DNA of 64,000 bases from Acidovorax benzenivorans (GTDB taxonomy: Bacteria; Pseudomonadota; Gammaproteobacteria; Burkholderiales; Burkholderiaceae_C), in NCBI RefSeq assembly GCF_028680575.1, contig NZ_JAPCKI010000023.1:1-64000 (forward strand), given 5' to 3'. The position numbers and the translations under genes are program-made. A model generated the notes under the pieces. That model was not told the DNA's origin and did no database searches. It was given only the letters and a program-made list of their open reading frames with translations. Shown piece after piece: positions 53,731 through 62,914 of the stretch (within the stretch, counting starts at the first letter, position 1; every line of letters begins with the position of its first letter).

Positions 53731-54369
53731 ATGTCTTCATTTCCGCAGGAGTTTCTGGTGCTCTGTCGCCAACTGGGTGAGGTCCAGCGGCGTTGCAGCG
53801 CCACCCTGGCTGCGCAGGCCGCCGAGATCCAGGCGCTGCAGGCCGAGGTGGTACGGCTGCGCGGTGCCGTGGTGTTGCGCGACACGCGGCTGGCCATGGC
53901 GCATGACGAGCTGGCACAGACCCGGGCCGCCATCCCGGGTCTGTCGCGCCGCCAGGCCATGGCGCGCCACATTGCCGCGCTGGCCGAGCGCATTGCCTCC
54001 TTGTCGCGGGAATGCCTGCGCTGGCGACTGGCCGCGCAGGCCGACACAGGGGCATTGGGTGGCATGGGGCCGGGTGGGTCAACCGTTGCCGCGCCCCTGA
54101 ATGCCCCGGCCCGTTCCCGCAGGGTGCTCGTGCCCGTGGTCGTCGAGGCCGTGTCGGACGCAGACGCCGATAGGGCCTTTGATGCGAGCCTGGCCGCTGC
54201 GGACCTGGTGATTTGCCAGACGGGTTGTATCAGCCACGATGCCTACTGGCGCGTGCAGGACCATTGCCGTCGCACGGGCAAACCTTGCATCCTGGTGGAC
54301 CAGCCGCTGGCGACAGGTGATGCCCCCCCGTATGCCTCTTTGGCCCCTGTTTTAGATAAAAATGGCTGA
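53731..54369 (+). CDS. DUF2325-domain protein with N-terminal coiled coil
   Basis: A 212-residue cytoplasmic protein. The N-terminal half is helical and heptad-rich (LAAQAAEIQALQAEVVRLRG), likely a coiled coil. The C-terminal part (about 130-205) has ADLVICQTGCISHDAYWRVQ and RTGKPCILVDQP, which match the DUF2325 domain including its Cys and His. ATG 53731 is preferred to an in-frame TTG at 53716. A Fur-like box just upstream suggests iron-repressed expression. The biochemical role is unknown. Confidence 0.72.
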   Translation: MSSFPQEFLVLCRQLGEVQRRCSATLAAQAAEIQALQAEVVRLRGAVVLRDTRLAMAHDELAQTRAAIPGLSRRQAMARHIAALAERIASLSRECLRWRLAAQADTGALGGMGPGGSTVAAPLNAPARSRRVLVPVVVEAVSDADADRAFDASLAAADLVICQTGCISHDAYWRVQDHCRRTGKPCILVDQPLATGDAPPYASLAPVLDKNG

Positions 54370-54415
54370 TAGCGCAGGTGCTACTTTCCTGAGTAGCTAT
54401 GTAATTTATAGCAAA
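54339..54415. repeat. Copy 1 of a family-typical interspersed repeat
   Basis: The AT-rich stretch with GATAGCGCAGGTGCTA and GTAGCTATGTAATTTATAGC overlaps the 3' end of the DUF2325 gene. It resembles the scattered ATAGC/TAGCGC repeats I associate with Acidovorax-like genomes. The base composition differs sharply from its surroundings. Boundaries are approximate and agreement with copy 2 is only partial. Confidence 0.4.
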
Positions 54416-54488
54416 ACGCTGTTGTGATGGGCGTCCGCTGCTTGTTGGGGGCAGCCCCTGCGGCTTGCCAGCGCGCTACCATCCGCAG

Positions 54489-56000
<1,512 letters not shown>

Positions 56001-56028
56001 ATATTGAACATTTGTCTGGTTTTTGGGC

Positions 56029-56052
56029 AATTTATTTGTCTATAAATTAGAC
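56029..56052. promoter_or_regulatory. Candidate activator-binding palindromes upstream of the sigma-54 promoter
   Basis: GTCTATAAATTAGAC (56038-56052) has perfect 5-bp arms around TAAAT. An overlapping longer dyad joins AATTTAT (56029-56035) and ATAAATT (56042-56048). They lie about 55-75 bases upstream of the -24 element, which suits an enhancer-type site for the activator encoded just before. Confidence 0.45.
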
Positions 56053-56103
56053 TGTGTCGCGCAGGTGTCAGCAGAAGTTTCATAAAAATCAATGGCTTGC
56101 GTG

Positions 56104-56120
56104 TTGGCATGAACTGTGCA
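56104..56120 (+). promoter_or_regulatory. Sigma-54 promoter of the PHB-utilisation genes
   Basis: TTGGCATGAACTGTGCA matches the sigma-54 consensus YTGGCACGRNNNTTGCW at all but two positions. The invariant GG and GC are exactly 10 bases apart. It lies 32 bases before the binding-protein start codon and directly downstream of a sigma-54 activator gene. Confidence 0.75.
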
Positions 56121-56151
56121 ATGTTCAGGCATCACAACAGGAGACATCGCC

Positions 56152-57345
56152 ATGCACCGTCGCACTCTGGTCGCCCTCGCTTCCGCAGCCGTTACCGCCG
56201 CCGTACTTTCTGCCCCCGCGTTCGCGCAGACCGGTGAAATCCGCATTGCCCACGTCTACAGCAAGACAGGCCCTCTGGAGGCCTACGGCAAGCAGACTCA
56301 AACGGGCCTGATGATGGGCCTGAACTACGCCACTGGCGGCAGCATGACCGTCAATGGCAAGAAGCTTGTGGTCATCGAAAAGGACGACCAGGGCAAGCCC
56401 GACCTGGGCAAGAGCCTGCTGGCCTCGGCCTACTCGGATGACAAGGCCGACATTGCCGTGGGCCCAACGTCCAGCGGCGTGGCGCTGGCCCTGCTGCCCG
56501 TGGCCGAGGAATACAAGAAGATCCTGCTGGTCGAGCCCGCCGTGGCTGACGCCATTACCGGCGACAAGTGGAACAAGTACATCTTCCGCACCGGCCGCAA
56601 CAGCAGCCAGGACGCCATCTCCAACGCCGTTGCCATTGACAAGGCTGGCGTGACGGTGGCCACGCTGGCGCAAGACTATGCTTTTGGCCGCGACGGTGTG
56701 AAGGCTTTCAAGGACGCGCTCAAGAACGCCAAGCTCGCCCATGAGGAGTACCTGCCCACCACCACCACCGACTTCACCGCCGGTGCCCAGCGCCTGATCG
56801 ACAAGCTCAAGGACGTGCCCGGTCGCAAGGTCATCTTCATCATCTGGGCCGGCGCGGGCAACCCGTTCAAGATCGCCGACATGGACCTGAAGCGCTACGG
56901 CATTGAGATCGCCACGGGCGGCAACATCCTGCCTGCCATGGCTGCGTACAAGAACTTCCCCGGCATGGAAGGCGCCACGTACTATTACTTTGGCATCCCC
57001 AAGAACCCCGTGAACGAAGCCCTGGTGGCCGCGCACTACAAGGAGTTCAAGACCCCGCCAGACTTCTTCACCGCAGGCGGCTTCAGCTCGGCCATGGCGC
57101 TGGTCACTGCACTCAAGGCTACGGGTGGCGACACCAACACCAACAAGCTCATCAAGACCATGGAGGGCATGAGCTTCGAGACCCCCAAGGGCAAGATGAC
57201 CTTCCGCAAGGAAGACCACCAGGCCATGCAGAGCATGTACCACTTCAAGATCAAGGTGGACCCGGCCTTCGCCTGGGGCGTGCCCGAGCTGGTGCGCGAG
57301 ATCAAGCCTGAAGAAATGAACGTGCCGATTCGCAACAAGCGATAA
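56152..57345 (+). CDS. Branched-chain amino acid-type (LivK-like) ABC binding protein
   Basis: A 397-residue periplasmic type-I binding protein. ATG 56152 follows GGAGA and starts a signal peptide (MHRRTLVALASAAVTAAVLS, cleaved after AFAQ). Family features are HVYSKTGPLEAYGKQTQTGL, VGPTSSGVALALLPVAEEYK and TLAQDYAFGRDGVKAFKDAL. Despite the family name, many such proteins bind hydroxy- or aromatic acids. Position between a sigma-54 activator and a PHB depolymerase suggests 3-hydroxybutyrate or its oligomers as ligand. Confidence 0.85.
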   Translation: MHRRTLVALASAAVTAAVLSAPAFAQTGEIRIAHVYSKTGPLEAYGKQTQTGLMMGLNYATGGSMTVNGKKLVVIEKDDQGKPDLGKSLLASAYSDDKADIAVGPTSSGVALALLPVAEEYKKILLVEPAVADAITGDKWNKYIFRTGRNSSQDAISNAVAIDKAGVTVATLAQDYAFGRDGVKAFKDALKNAKLAHEEYLPTTTTDFTAGAQRLIDKLKDVPGRKVIFIIWAGAGNPFKIADMDLKRYGIEIATGGNILPAMAAYKNFPGMEGATYYYFGIPKNPVNEALVAAHYKEFKTPPDFFTAGGFSSAMALVTALKATGGDTNTNKLIKTMEGMSFETPKGKMTFRKEDHQAMQSMYHFKIKVDPAFAWGVPELVREIKPEEMNVPIRNKR

Positions 57346-57426
57346 GCCGGTCTTTCGATTCCGATAGCGAGTTAGCGAGGCCCGTCGGACAGGACCACCG
57401 TCCTGCTCCTTCGGGGTCCATCCCGC

Positions 57427-57448
57427 AGGGGCGGCCGCCCCTCTTTTT
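57427..57448 (+). terminator. Intrinsic terminator between the binding-protein and PHB depolymerase genes
   Basis: AGGGGCGGCCGCCCCT is a perfect palindrome (57427-57442) followed by CTTTTT. It could end the binding-protein transcript or reduce read-through into the downstream genes. Binding-protein genes are often expressed above their permeases this way. Confidence 0.7.
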
Positions 57449-57530
57449 CCAGTGAATTGATGCATGAACCCCCGGGTCTACACGGGGGCTGGGTCGGTTT
57501 TTCTCAAAAATTATTTGGAGACAAGACAAC

Positions 57531-59015
57531 ATGGCTTTCAATTTCATCCGGGCGGCCGCAGCAGGGGCTGCGATGGCACTGTGCGGCGTGGGCAGTGTCT
57601 ACGCTGCCGTCAACCTGCCAGCACTCAAGATCGACAAGACACAGACCACGGTATCGGGCCTGTCATCGGGCGGCTTCATGGCCGTGCAGCTGCACGTGGC
57701 GTACTCGGCCACGTTTGCCAAGGGTGCGGGGGTGGTCGCGGGCGGCCCGTTCTATTGCGCCGAGGGTTCGGTCGTCAACGCCACCGGGCGCTGCATGGCC
57801 AGCCCCGCGGGCATTCCCACCAGCACGCTGGTGAGCACCACCAACACCTGGGCCAGCCAGGGCGCCATCGACCCTGTGGCCAACCTGCAGGGCTCCAAGG
57901 TCTACCTGTTCTCTGGCACGCTCGACAGTGTGGTCAAGACCGGTGTGATGGACGCGCTGCGCACCTACTACAACAGTTTCGTGCCAGCGGCCAACGTGGT
58001 CTACAAGAAAGACATCGCGGCCGAACACGCCATGGTGACGGACGACTATGGCAATGCCTGCTCCACCAAGGGCGCGCCCTACATCAGCGACTGCAACTTC
58101 GACCTGGCCGGTGCGATGCTGCAGCACCTGTACGGTACGTTGAACGCACGCAACAACGCGACCTTGCCCACCGGCAATTACATCGAGTTCAACCAGAGCG
58201 AATTCATCACCAACCATGGCATGGCCACCACGGGCTGGGCCTATGTGCCCCAGGCCTGCCAGGCCGGTGGCACTGCCACCTGCAAGCTGCACGTGGTGCT
58301 GCATGGTTGCAAGCAGAACATCAGCGATGTGCAGCAGCAGTACGTGCGCAACACCGGTTACAACCGCTGGGCTGACAGCAACAACATCGTGATGCTGTAC
58401 CCGCAGACCAGTACCGCCGCCACCAACAGCTGCTGGGACTGGTGGGGCTATGACAGCGCCAACTATTCCAAGAAGTCCGGCCCGCAGATGGCCGCCGTCA
58501 AGGCCATGGTGGACCGCATCTCCAGCGGCACCGGCGGCACCACGCCCCCAGACCCTGTCGCCCTGCCAGCCCCCACGGGCGTGAGCACCTCGGGCGCCAC
58601 GGCCAGCAGCATGGCCATTAGCTGGGCCGCCGTCACCGGCGCTGCCAGCTACAACGTGTACCGCAACGCCAACAAGGTCAACGCGCTGCCTGTGACTGCC
58701 ACGAGCTATACCGACACCGGCCTAGCCGCCTCCACCACCTACAGCTGGACCGTGCGCGCTGCCGATGCCAACGGTGCCGAGGGTGCAACGTCTGCCGCTG
58801 CCTCGGGCACCACGCTGGCTGCATCGGGTGGCAGCACGGGCACCTGCACCACGGCCAGCAACTATGCGCATACCCTTGCGGGTCGGGCCTATGCCTATGC
58901 CGGTTTTGCGTATGCCTTGGGTTCCAACCAGGGCATGGGTTGGTGGAACGTGTTCGTGACGACCACGCTCAAGCAGACCAGCCCCGGCTACTACGTGATC
59001 GGCACTTGTCCTTAA
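57531..59015 (+). CDS. phaZ: Extracellular poly(3-hydroxybutyrate) depolymerase, type 2 catalytic domain
   Basis: A 494-residue secreted enzyme. Signal peptide (about 1-25, ending VYAA), then a catalytic domain whose lipase box GLSSG (Ser45) comes before the oxyanion motif LHGC (near residue 260); that order defines type 2. GTLDSVV and NHGM supply likely catalytic Asp and His. A Pro-rich linker leads to a fibronectin type III domain (about 345-425) and a C-terminal substrate-binding domain (NYAHTLAGRAYAYAGFAYAL). ATG 57531 follows GGAGA. It degrades extracellular PHB to monomers and oligomers. Its place within a transport operon is unusual. Confidence 0.88.
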   Translation: MAFNFIRAAAAGAAMALCGVGSVYAAVNLPALKIDKTQTTVSGLSSGGFMAVQLHVAYSATFAKGAGVVAGGPFYCAEGSVVNATGRCMASPAGIPTSTLVSTTNTWASQGAIDPVANLQGSKVYLFSGTLDSVVKTGVMDALRTYYNSFVPAANVVYKKDIAAEHAMVTDDYGNACSTKGAPYISDCNFDLAGAMLQHLYGTLNARNNATLPTGNYIEFNQSEFITNHGMATTGWAYVPQACQAGGTATCKLHVVLHGCKQNISDVQQQYVRNTGYNRWADSNNIVMLYPQTSTAATNSCWDWWGYDSANYSKKSGPQMAAVKAMVDRISSGTGGTTPPDPVALPAPTGVSTSGATASSMAISWAAVTGAASYNVYRNANKVNALPVTATSYTDTGLAASTTYSWTVRAADANGAEGATSAAASGTTLAASGGSTGTCTTASNYAHTLAGRAYAYAGFAYALGSNQGMGWWNVFVTTTLKQTSPGYYVIGTCP

Positions 59016-59097
59016 AGTGCCGGGGCGCGCTGCCGCAGGGCAGGGCGCCCCACCCATTCCATCGATTGACTCAGACCGTGAAAGTGAACCCCCACCC

Positions 59098-59892
59098 ATG
59101 AGCACCTTGGCCACCAAGGACTTGACCATCCGCTTCGGCGGCCACGTGGCGGTCAACGGCGTGACCTGCTCTTTCGAGCCCGGCACGCTGACCGCCATCG
59201 TGGGCCCCAATGGCGCGGGCAAGACCACCTACTTCAACCTGATCTCGGGGCAACTCAAGGCCACCAGCGGCAGCGTGACGCTGGGCGGGCAGGACCTTAC
59301 GGGCCAGTCCGTCTCGGCACGCACGCATGCGGGCCTGGGCCGGGCGTTCCAGCTCACCAACTTGTTCCCCAACCTCAGCGTGCTGGAGAACGTGCGCCTG
59401 GCCGTGCAGGCCACGCAAGAGGGCAAGCACCGCCGGGGCATGAACCTGTGGAGCATCTGGAGCGACCACAATGCGCTCACCCAGCGCGCCCGTGTGATCT
59501 TGCAGGCCGTAGCCATGACCGACCGGGCCGACACGCCCGTGGCCAGCCTGCCGCATGGCGACCAGCGCAAGCTCGAAGTGGCGCTGCTCATGGCGCTGGA
59601 GCCGCAGGTCTACATGTTCGACGAGCCCACGGCTGGTATGAGCCATGACGAGGCGCCCGTGATCCTGAACCTGATCCGCGAGCTGAAGAAGGACAAGACC
59701 AAGATCATCCTGCTGGTGGAGCACAAGATGGACGTGGTGCGCGAACTGGCCGACCGCATCATCGTGCTGACCAACGGCACGCTGGTGGCCGACGGCCCAC
59801 CGGCCGAGGTGATCGCATCGCCCGTGGTGCAAGAGGCCTATCTGGGCGTCAGCAAGGACGCTGACAAGGACGCAGAGAAGGAGGCCGCATGA
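59098..59892 (+). CDS. livG: LivG-type ABC ATPase
   Basis: A 264-residue ATPase with Walker A VGPNGAGKTT, signature-like LPHGDQRKLEVALLMA and Walker B VYMFDEPTAGM. The short C-terminal extension is Lys/Glu/Asp-rich. ATG 59098 starts the conserved domain. Its stop overlaps livF (ATGA). It powers the Liv-type importer with LivF. Confidence 0.88.
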   Translation: MSTLATKDLTIRFGGHVAVNGVTCSFEPGTLTAIVGPNGAGKTTYFNLISGQLKATSGSVTLGGQDLTGQSVSARTHAGLGRAFQLTNLFPNLSVLENVRLAVQATQEGKHRRGMNLWSIWSDHNALTQRARVILQAVAMTDRADTPVASLPHGDQRKLEVALLMALEPQVYMFDEPTAGMSHDEAPVILNLIRELKKDKTKIILLVEHKMDVVRELADRIIVLTNGTLVADGPPAEVIASPVVQEAYLGVSKDADKDAEKEAA

Positions 59893-60629
59893 GCACGACG
59901 ACTGCAACCCCCAACCTGCTCGAACTCAAGGGCGTGCACACCCACATCGGGGCGTACCACATCCTGCACGGCGTAGACCTTGCCGTGCCCAAGGGCCAGC
60001 TCACCATGCTGCTGGGCCGCAACGGTGCGGGCAAGACGACCACGCTGCGCACCATCATGGGCCTGTGGCATGCGTCGCAAGGCTCCATCCACTTTGGCGG
60101 CAAAGACATCACCGCGATGAACACCCCCGCCATCGCAGGCCTGAACATCGCCTACGTACCCGAGAACATGGGCATCTTTGCCGACCTCACGGTGAAGGAG
60201 AACATGCTGCTGGCCGCGCGCAGCGCGAGCAACGCCACACAGATGGACCAGGAGCGCCTGCAGTGGATCTTCAAGCTCTTCCCTGCCGTGGAGAAGTTCT
60301 GGAACCACCCCGCCGGCAAGCTCAGCGGCGGGCAAAAGCAGATGGTGGCCGTGAGCCGCGCCATCGTCGAGCCGCGCGACCTGCTCATCGTCGATGAGCC
60401 CAGCAAGGGCTTGGCGCCCGCCATCATCAACAACATGATCGACGCGTTCGACCAGCTCAAGAAGAGCGGCGTGACCATCCTGCTCGTCGAGCAGAACATC
60501 AACTTTGCGAAGCGGCTCGGTGACACCGTGGCCGTGATGGACAACGGCCAGGTGGTGCATGCGGGCAGCATGGCCGCGCTGGCGCAGGACGAAGAACTGC
60601 AGCGCTCGCTGCTGGGGTTGGCGCTATGA
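59889..60629 (+). CDS. livF: LivF-type ABC ATPase
   Basis: A 246-residue ATPase with Walker A LGRNGAGKTT, signature KLSGGQKQMVAVSRA and Walker B LLIVDEPSKGLAP. It overlaps livG by 4 bases. The next gene follows after a 115-base gap that holds a family-typical repeat. Confidence 0.88.
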   Translation: MSTTTATPNLLELKGVHTHIGAYHILHGVDLAVPKGQLTMLLGRNGAGKTTTLRTIMGLWHASQGSIHFGGKDITAMNTPAIAGLNIAYVPENMGIFADLTVKENMLLAARSASNATQMDQERLQWIFKLFPAVEKFWNHPAGKLSGGQKQMVAVSRAIVEPRDLLIVDEPSKGLAPAIINNMIDAFDQLKKSGVTILLVEQNINFAKRLGDTVAVMDNGQVVHAGSMAALAQDEELQRSLLGLAL

Positions 60630-60637
60630 GTGGTTGG

Positions 60638-60710
60638 AAAAATTTGAGGCCTTTTGGGGCAGTGGCGCCGGTATCTATTGCCTTGGCAGCTATTAAATAT
60701 GTAGCTAATG
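60638..60710. repeat. Copy 2 of a family-typical interspersed repeat
   Basis: AAAAATTTGAGGCC followed by a CTTTTGG segment, then GGCAGCTATTAAATATGTAGC, fills most of the gap between livF and livH. It resembles the scattered repeat I associate with Acidovorax-like genomes, which combines a TTTGAGGCCTTTT part and a GCAGCTAT part. It interrupts an otherwise tight operon. Confidence 0.45.
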
Positions 60711-60744
60711 TGCGTTGTGCGGCGGCAGCCGCTGGAGGTTGGGC

Positions 60745-61731
60745 ATGAGCATCACCCGCGATTTCGACTGGAAGCCGCTGGCACTGGTGCCTGCGCTCGC
60801 GCTGCTGGTGCTGCCCTTCATCGGCTCGCCCAGCACCTGGCTCACGCTCACGGTGGCGGGGCTGGCCATGGGCATGATCATCTTCATCATCGCCTCGGGC
60901 CTCACGCTGGTGTTTGGCCTCATGGACGTGCTCAACTTTGGGCATGGCGTGTTCATTGCGCTGGGCGCCTTTGTGGCCACCAGCGTGCTGGGCAGCATGA
61001 CCGACTACACCCAGAGCGCCGAGCTGTGGCGCAACCTGCTGGCCGTGCTGCCCGCCATGCTGGTGGCCATGGCCGTGGCGGGCGCCGTGGGCCTGGCGTT
61101 CGAGCGTTTCATCGTGCGGCCCGTGTATGGCCAACACCTGAAGCAGATCCTCATCACCATGGGCGGCATGATCATTGGTGAAGAACTCATCAAGGTCATC
61201 TGGGGCCCCGCGCAGATCCCGCTGCCTTTGCCAGAGGGCATGCGCGGGTCGTTGCTCATCGGCGATGCCGCCATCGAGAAGTACCGCCTGGTGGCAGTGG
61301 CCGTGGGCCTGCTGGTGTTTGGCGTTCTGGCCTGGACGCTGTCGCGCACCAAGGTCGGCCTGCTGATCCGTGCGGGCGTGCAAGACCGCGAGATGGTTGA
61401 GAGCCTGGGCTATCGCATTCGCCGCCTGTTCATTGGTGTGTTCGTGGTGGGCTCGGCCCTGGCGGGCCTGGGCGGCGTGATGTGGGGCCTGTACCAGCAG
61501 AACGTGGTGCCGCAGATGGGCGCGCAGGTCAACGTCCTGATCTTCATCGTCATCATCATCGGCGGCCTGGGCAGCACGGGCGGGGCGCTCATCGGCGCGC
61601 TGCTGGTGGGGCTGATGGCCAACTACACCGGCTTTCTGGTGCCCAAGGTGGCGCTGTTCTCCAACATTGCCCTCATGGTCGCGATCTTGCTGTGGCGTCC
61701 GCAAGGCGTCTACCCGGTCGCCAACCGTTGA
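60745..61731 (+). CDS. livH: LivH-type ABC permease
   Basis: A 328-residue inner-membrane permease with about eight membrane segments. Family motifs are GLTLVFGLMDVLNFGHGVFIALGAF (read in two overlapping parts), GVQDREMVESLGYRIRR and GGLGSTGGALIGALLVG. ATG 60745 follows GGAGG. It pairs with LivM 16 bases downstream. Confidence 0.88.
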   Translation: MSITRDFDWKPLALVPALALLVLPFIGSPSTWLTLTVAGLAMGMIIFIIASGLTLVFGLMDVLNFGHGVFIALGAFVATSVLGSMTDYTQSAELWRNLLAVLPAMLVAMAVAGAVGLAFERFIVRPVYGQHLKQILITMGGMIIGEELIKVIWGPAQIPLPLPEGMRGSLLIGDAAIEKYRLVAVAVGLLVFGVLAWTLSRTKVGLLIRAGVQDREMVESLGYRIRRLFIGVFVVGSALAGLGGVMWGLYQQNVVPQMGAQVNVLIFIVIIIGGLGSTGGALIGALLVGLMANYTGFLVPKVALFSNIALMVAILLWRPQGVYPVANR

Positions 61732-61747
61732 AGAGGAGCCCAACAAC

Positions 61748-62821
61748 ATGCTGAACCGACTTCTCTCCGGCGACTACCCGCGCAGCAAGGTGCTCGCGGT
61801 GATCCTTGTGGCCATCTTCCTGGGCCTGGCGTTGGCGCCGTTTCTGTTTCCTGGTGTCAAGGCGCTGTCCGTGGCGGCCAAGGTGCTGATCTTTGTGGTG
61901 CTGGTCGCCAGCTTTGACCTGCTGCTGGGCTACACCGGCATCGTGAGCTTTGCGCACACCATGTTCTTTGGCATCGGCGCCTATGGCATTGCCGTGGCCA
62001 CCACACGCATGGGGCCTACATGGTCTGCTCTGCTGGTGGGGCTCGCCGGGGCGCTGGTGCTTTCGCTGTTGCTGTCCCTGGCCGTGGGGCTCTTTTCGCT
62101 GCGCGTGCGGGCCATCTTCTTCGCCATGATCACGCTGGCGGTGGCGGCTGCGTTTCAGACGCTGGCCTCGCAGCTGTCGGACATCACGGGTGGCGAGGAC
62201 GGCCTGACCTTCAAGGTACCCGAGATCCTGTCGCCCAGCTTTGAGCCGTTTGACGATCCCTTTCTGGGCGTGACCATCGACGGGCGGCTGATCTGCTACT
62301 ACCTGCTGTTCGTCGCGGCGGTGGCGCTCGTGCTGGCGCTGCTGCGCATCGTCAACTCGCCGTTCGGCCGCGTGCTCCAGGCCATCCGCGAGAACGAGTT
62401 CCGCGCCGAAGCCATTGGCTACCGTGTGGTGGTGTACCGCACCACGTCCAGCGTGCTGTCGGCGCTGTTCGCCACCATGGCGGGTGCGATGCTGGCGCTC
62501 TGGCTGCGCTACAACGGGCCAGATACCTCGCTCAGCTTCGAAATCATGATGGACTGCTTGCTCATCGTGGTGATCGGTGGCATGGGCACCATCTACGGCT
62601 CGGCCATCGGCGCTGTGCTGTTTCTGGTGGCGCAAAGCTACCTGCAAGACCTTTTGCGCCTGGGCAGCGAAGCCACGTCGGGTCTGCCCTGGTTGTCGGC
62701 CTTGCTGTCGCCCGACCGCTGGTTGCTGTGGCTGGGCGTGCTGTTTGTTCTGTCCGTTTATTACTTCCCCACCGGTGTGGTGGGGCGCCTGCGCGCGGCA
62801 GCTGCGCGCAAGGCGGGGTGA
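61748..62821 (+). CDS. livM: LivM-type ABC permease
   Basis: A 357-residue permease. Conserved segments are SFDLLLGYTGIVSFAHTMFF, the loop AIRENEFRAEAIGYRVVVYR and GGMGTIYGSAIGAVLFL. ATG 61748 follows GAGGAG. It completes the importer. The 3HB-oligomer hydrolase gene follows 93 bases later on the same strand. Confidence 0.88.
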   Translation: MLNRLLSGDYPRSKVLAVILVAIFLGLALAPFLFPGVKALSVAAKVLIFVVLVASFDLLLGYTGIVSFAHTMFFGIGAYGIAVATTRMGPTWSALLVGLAGALVLSLLLSLAVGLFSLRVRAIFFAMITLAVAAAFQTLASQLSDITGGEDGLTFKVPEILSPSFEPFDDPFLGVTIDGRLICYYLLFVAAVALVLALLRIVNSPFGRVLQAIRENEFRAEAIGYRVVVYRTTSSVLSALFATMAGAMLALWLRYNGPDTSLSFEIMMDCLLIVVIGGMGTIYGSAIGAVLFLVAQSYLQDLLRLGSEATSGLPWLSALLSPDRWLLWLGVLFVLSVYYFPTGVVGRLRAAAARKAG

Positions 62822-62914
62822 GTGGCCCCGGCCACGCCGGGTGACCGGCGTGGCCAGGGTGTGTGGGTGAGCTGTGCAACAAGACGCAAAGAAAAAACTC
62901 CAGGAGACAAGCAC

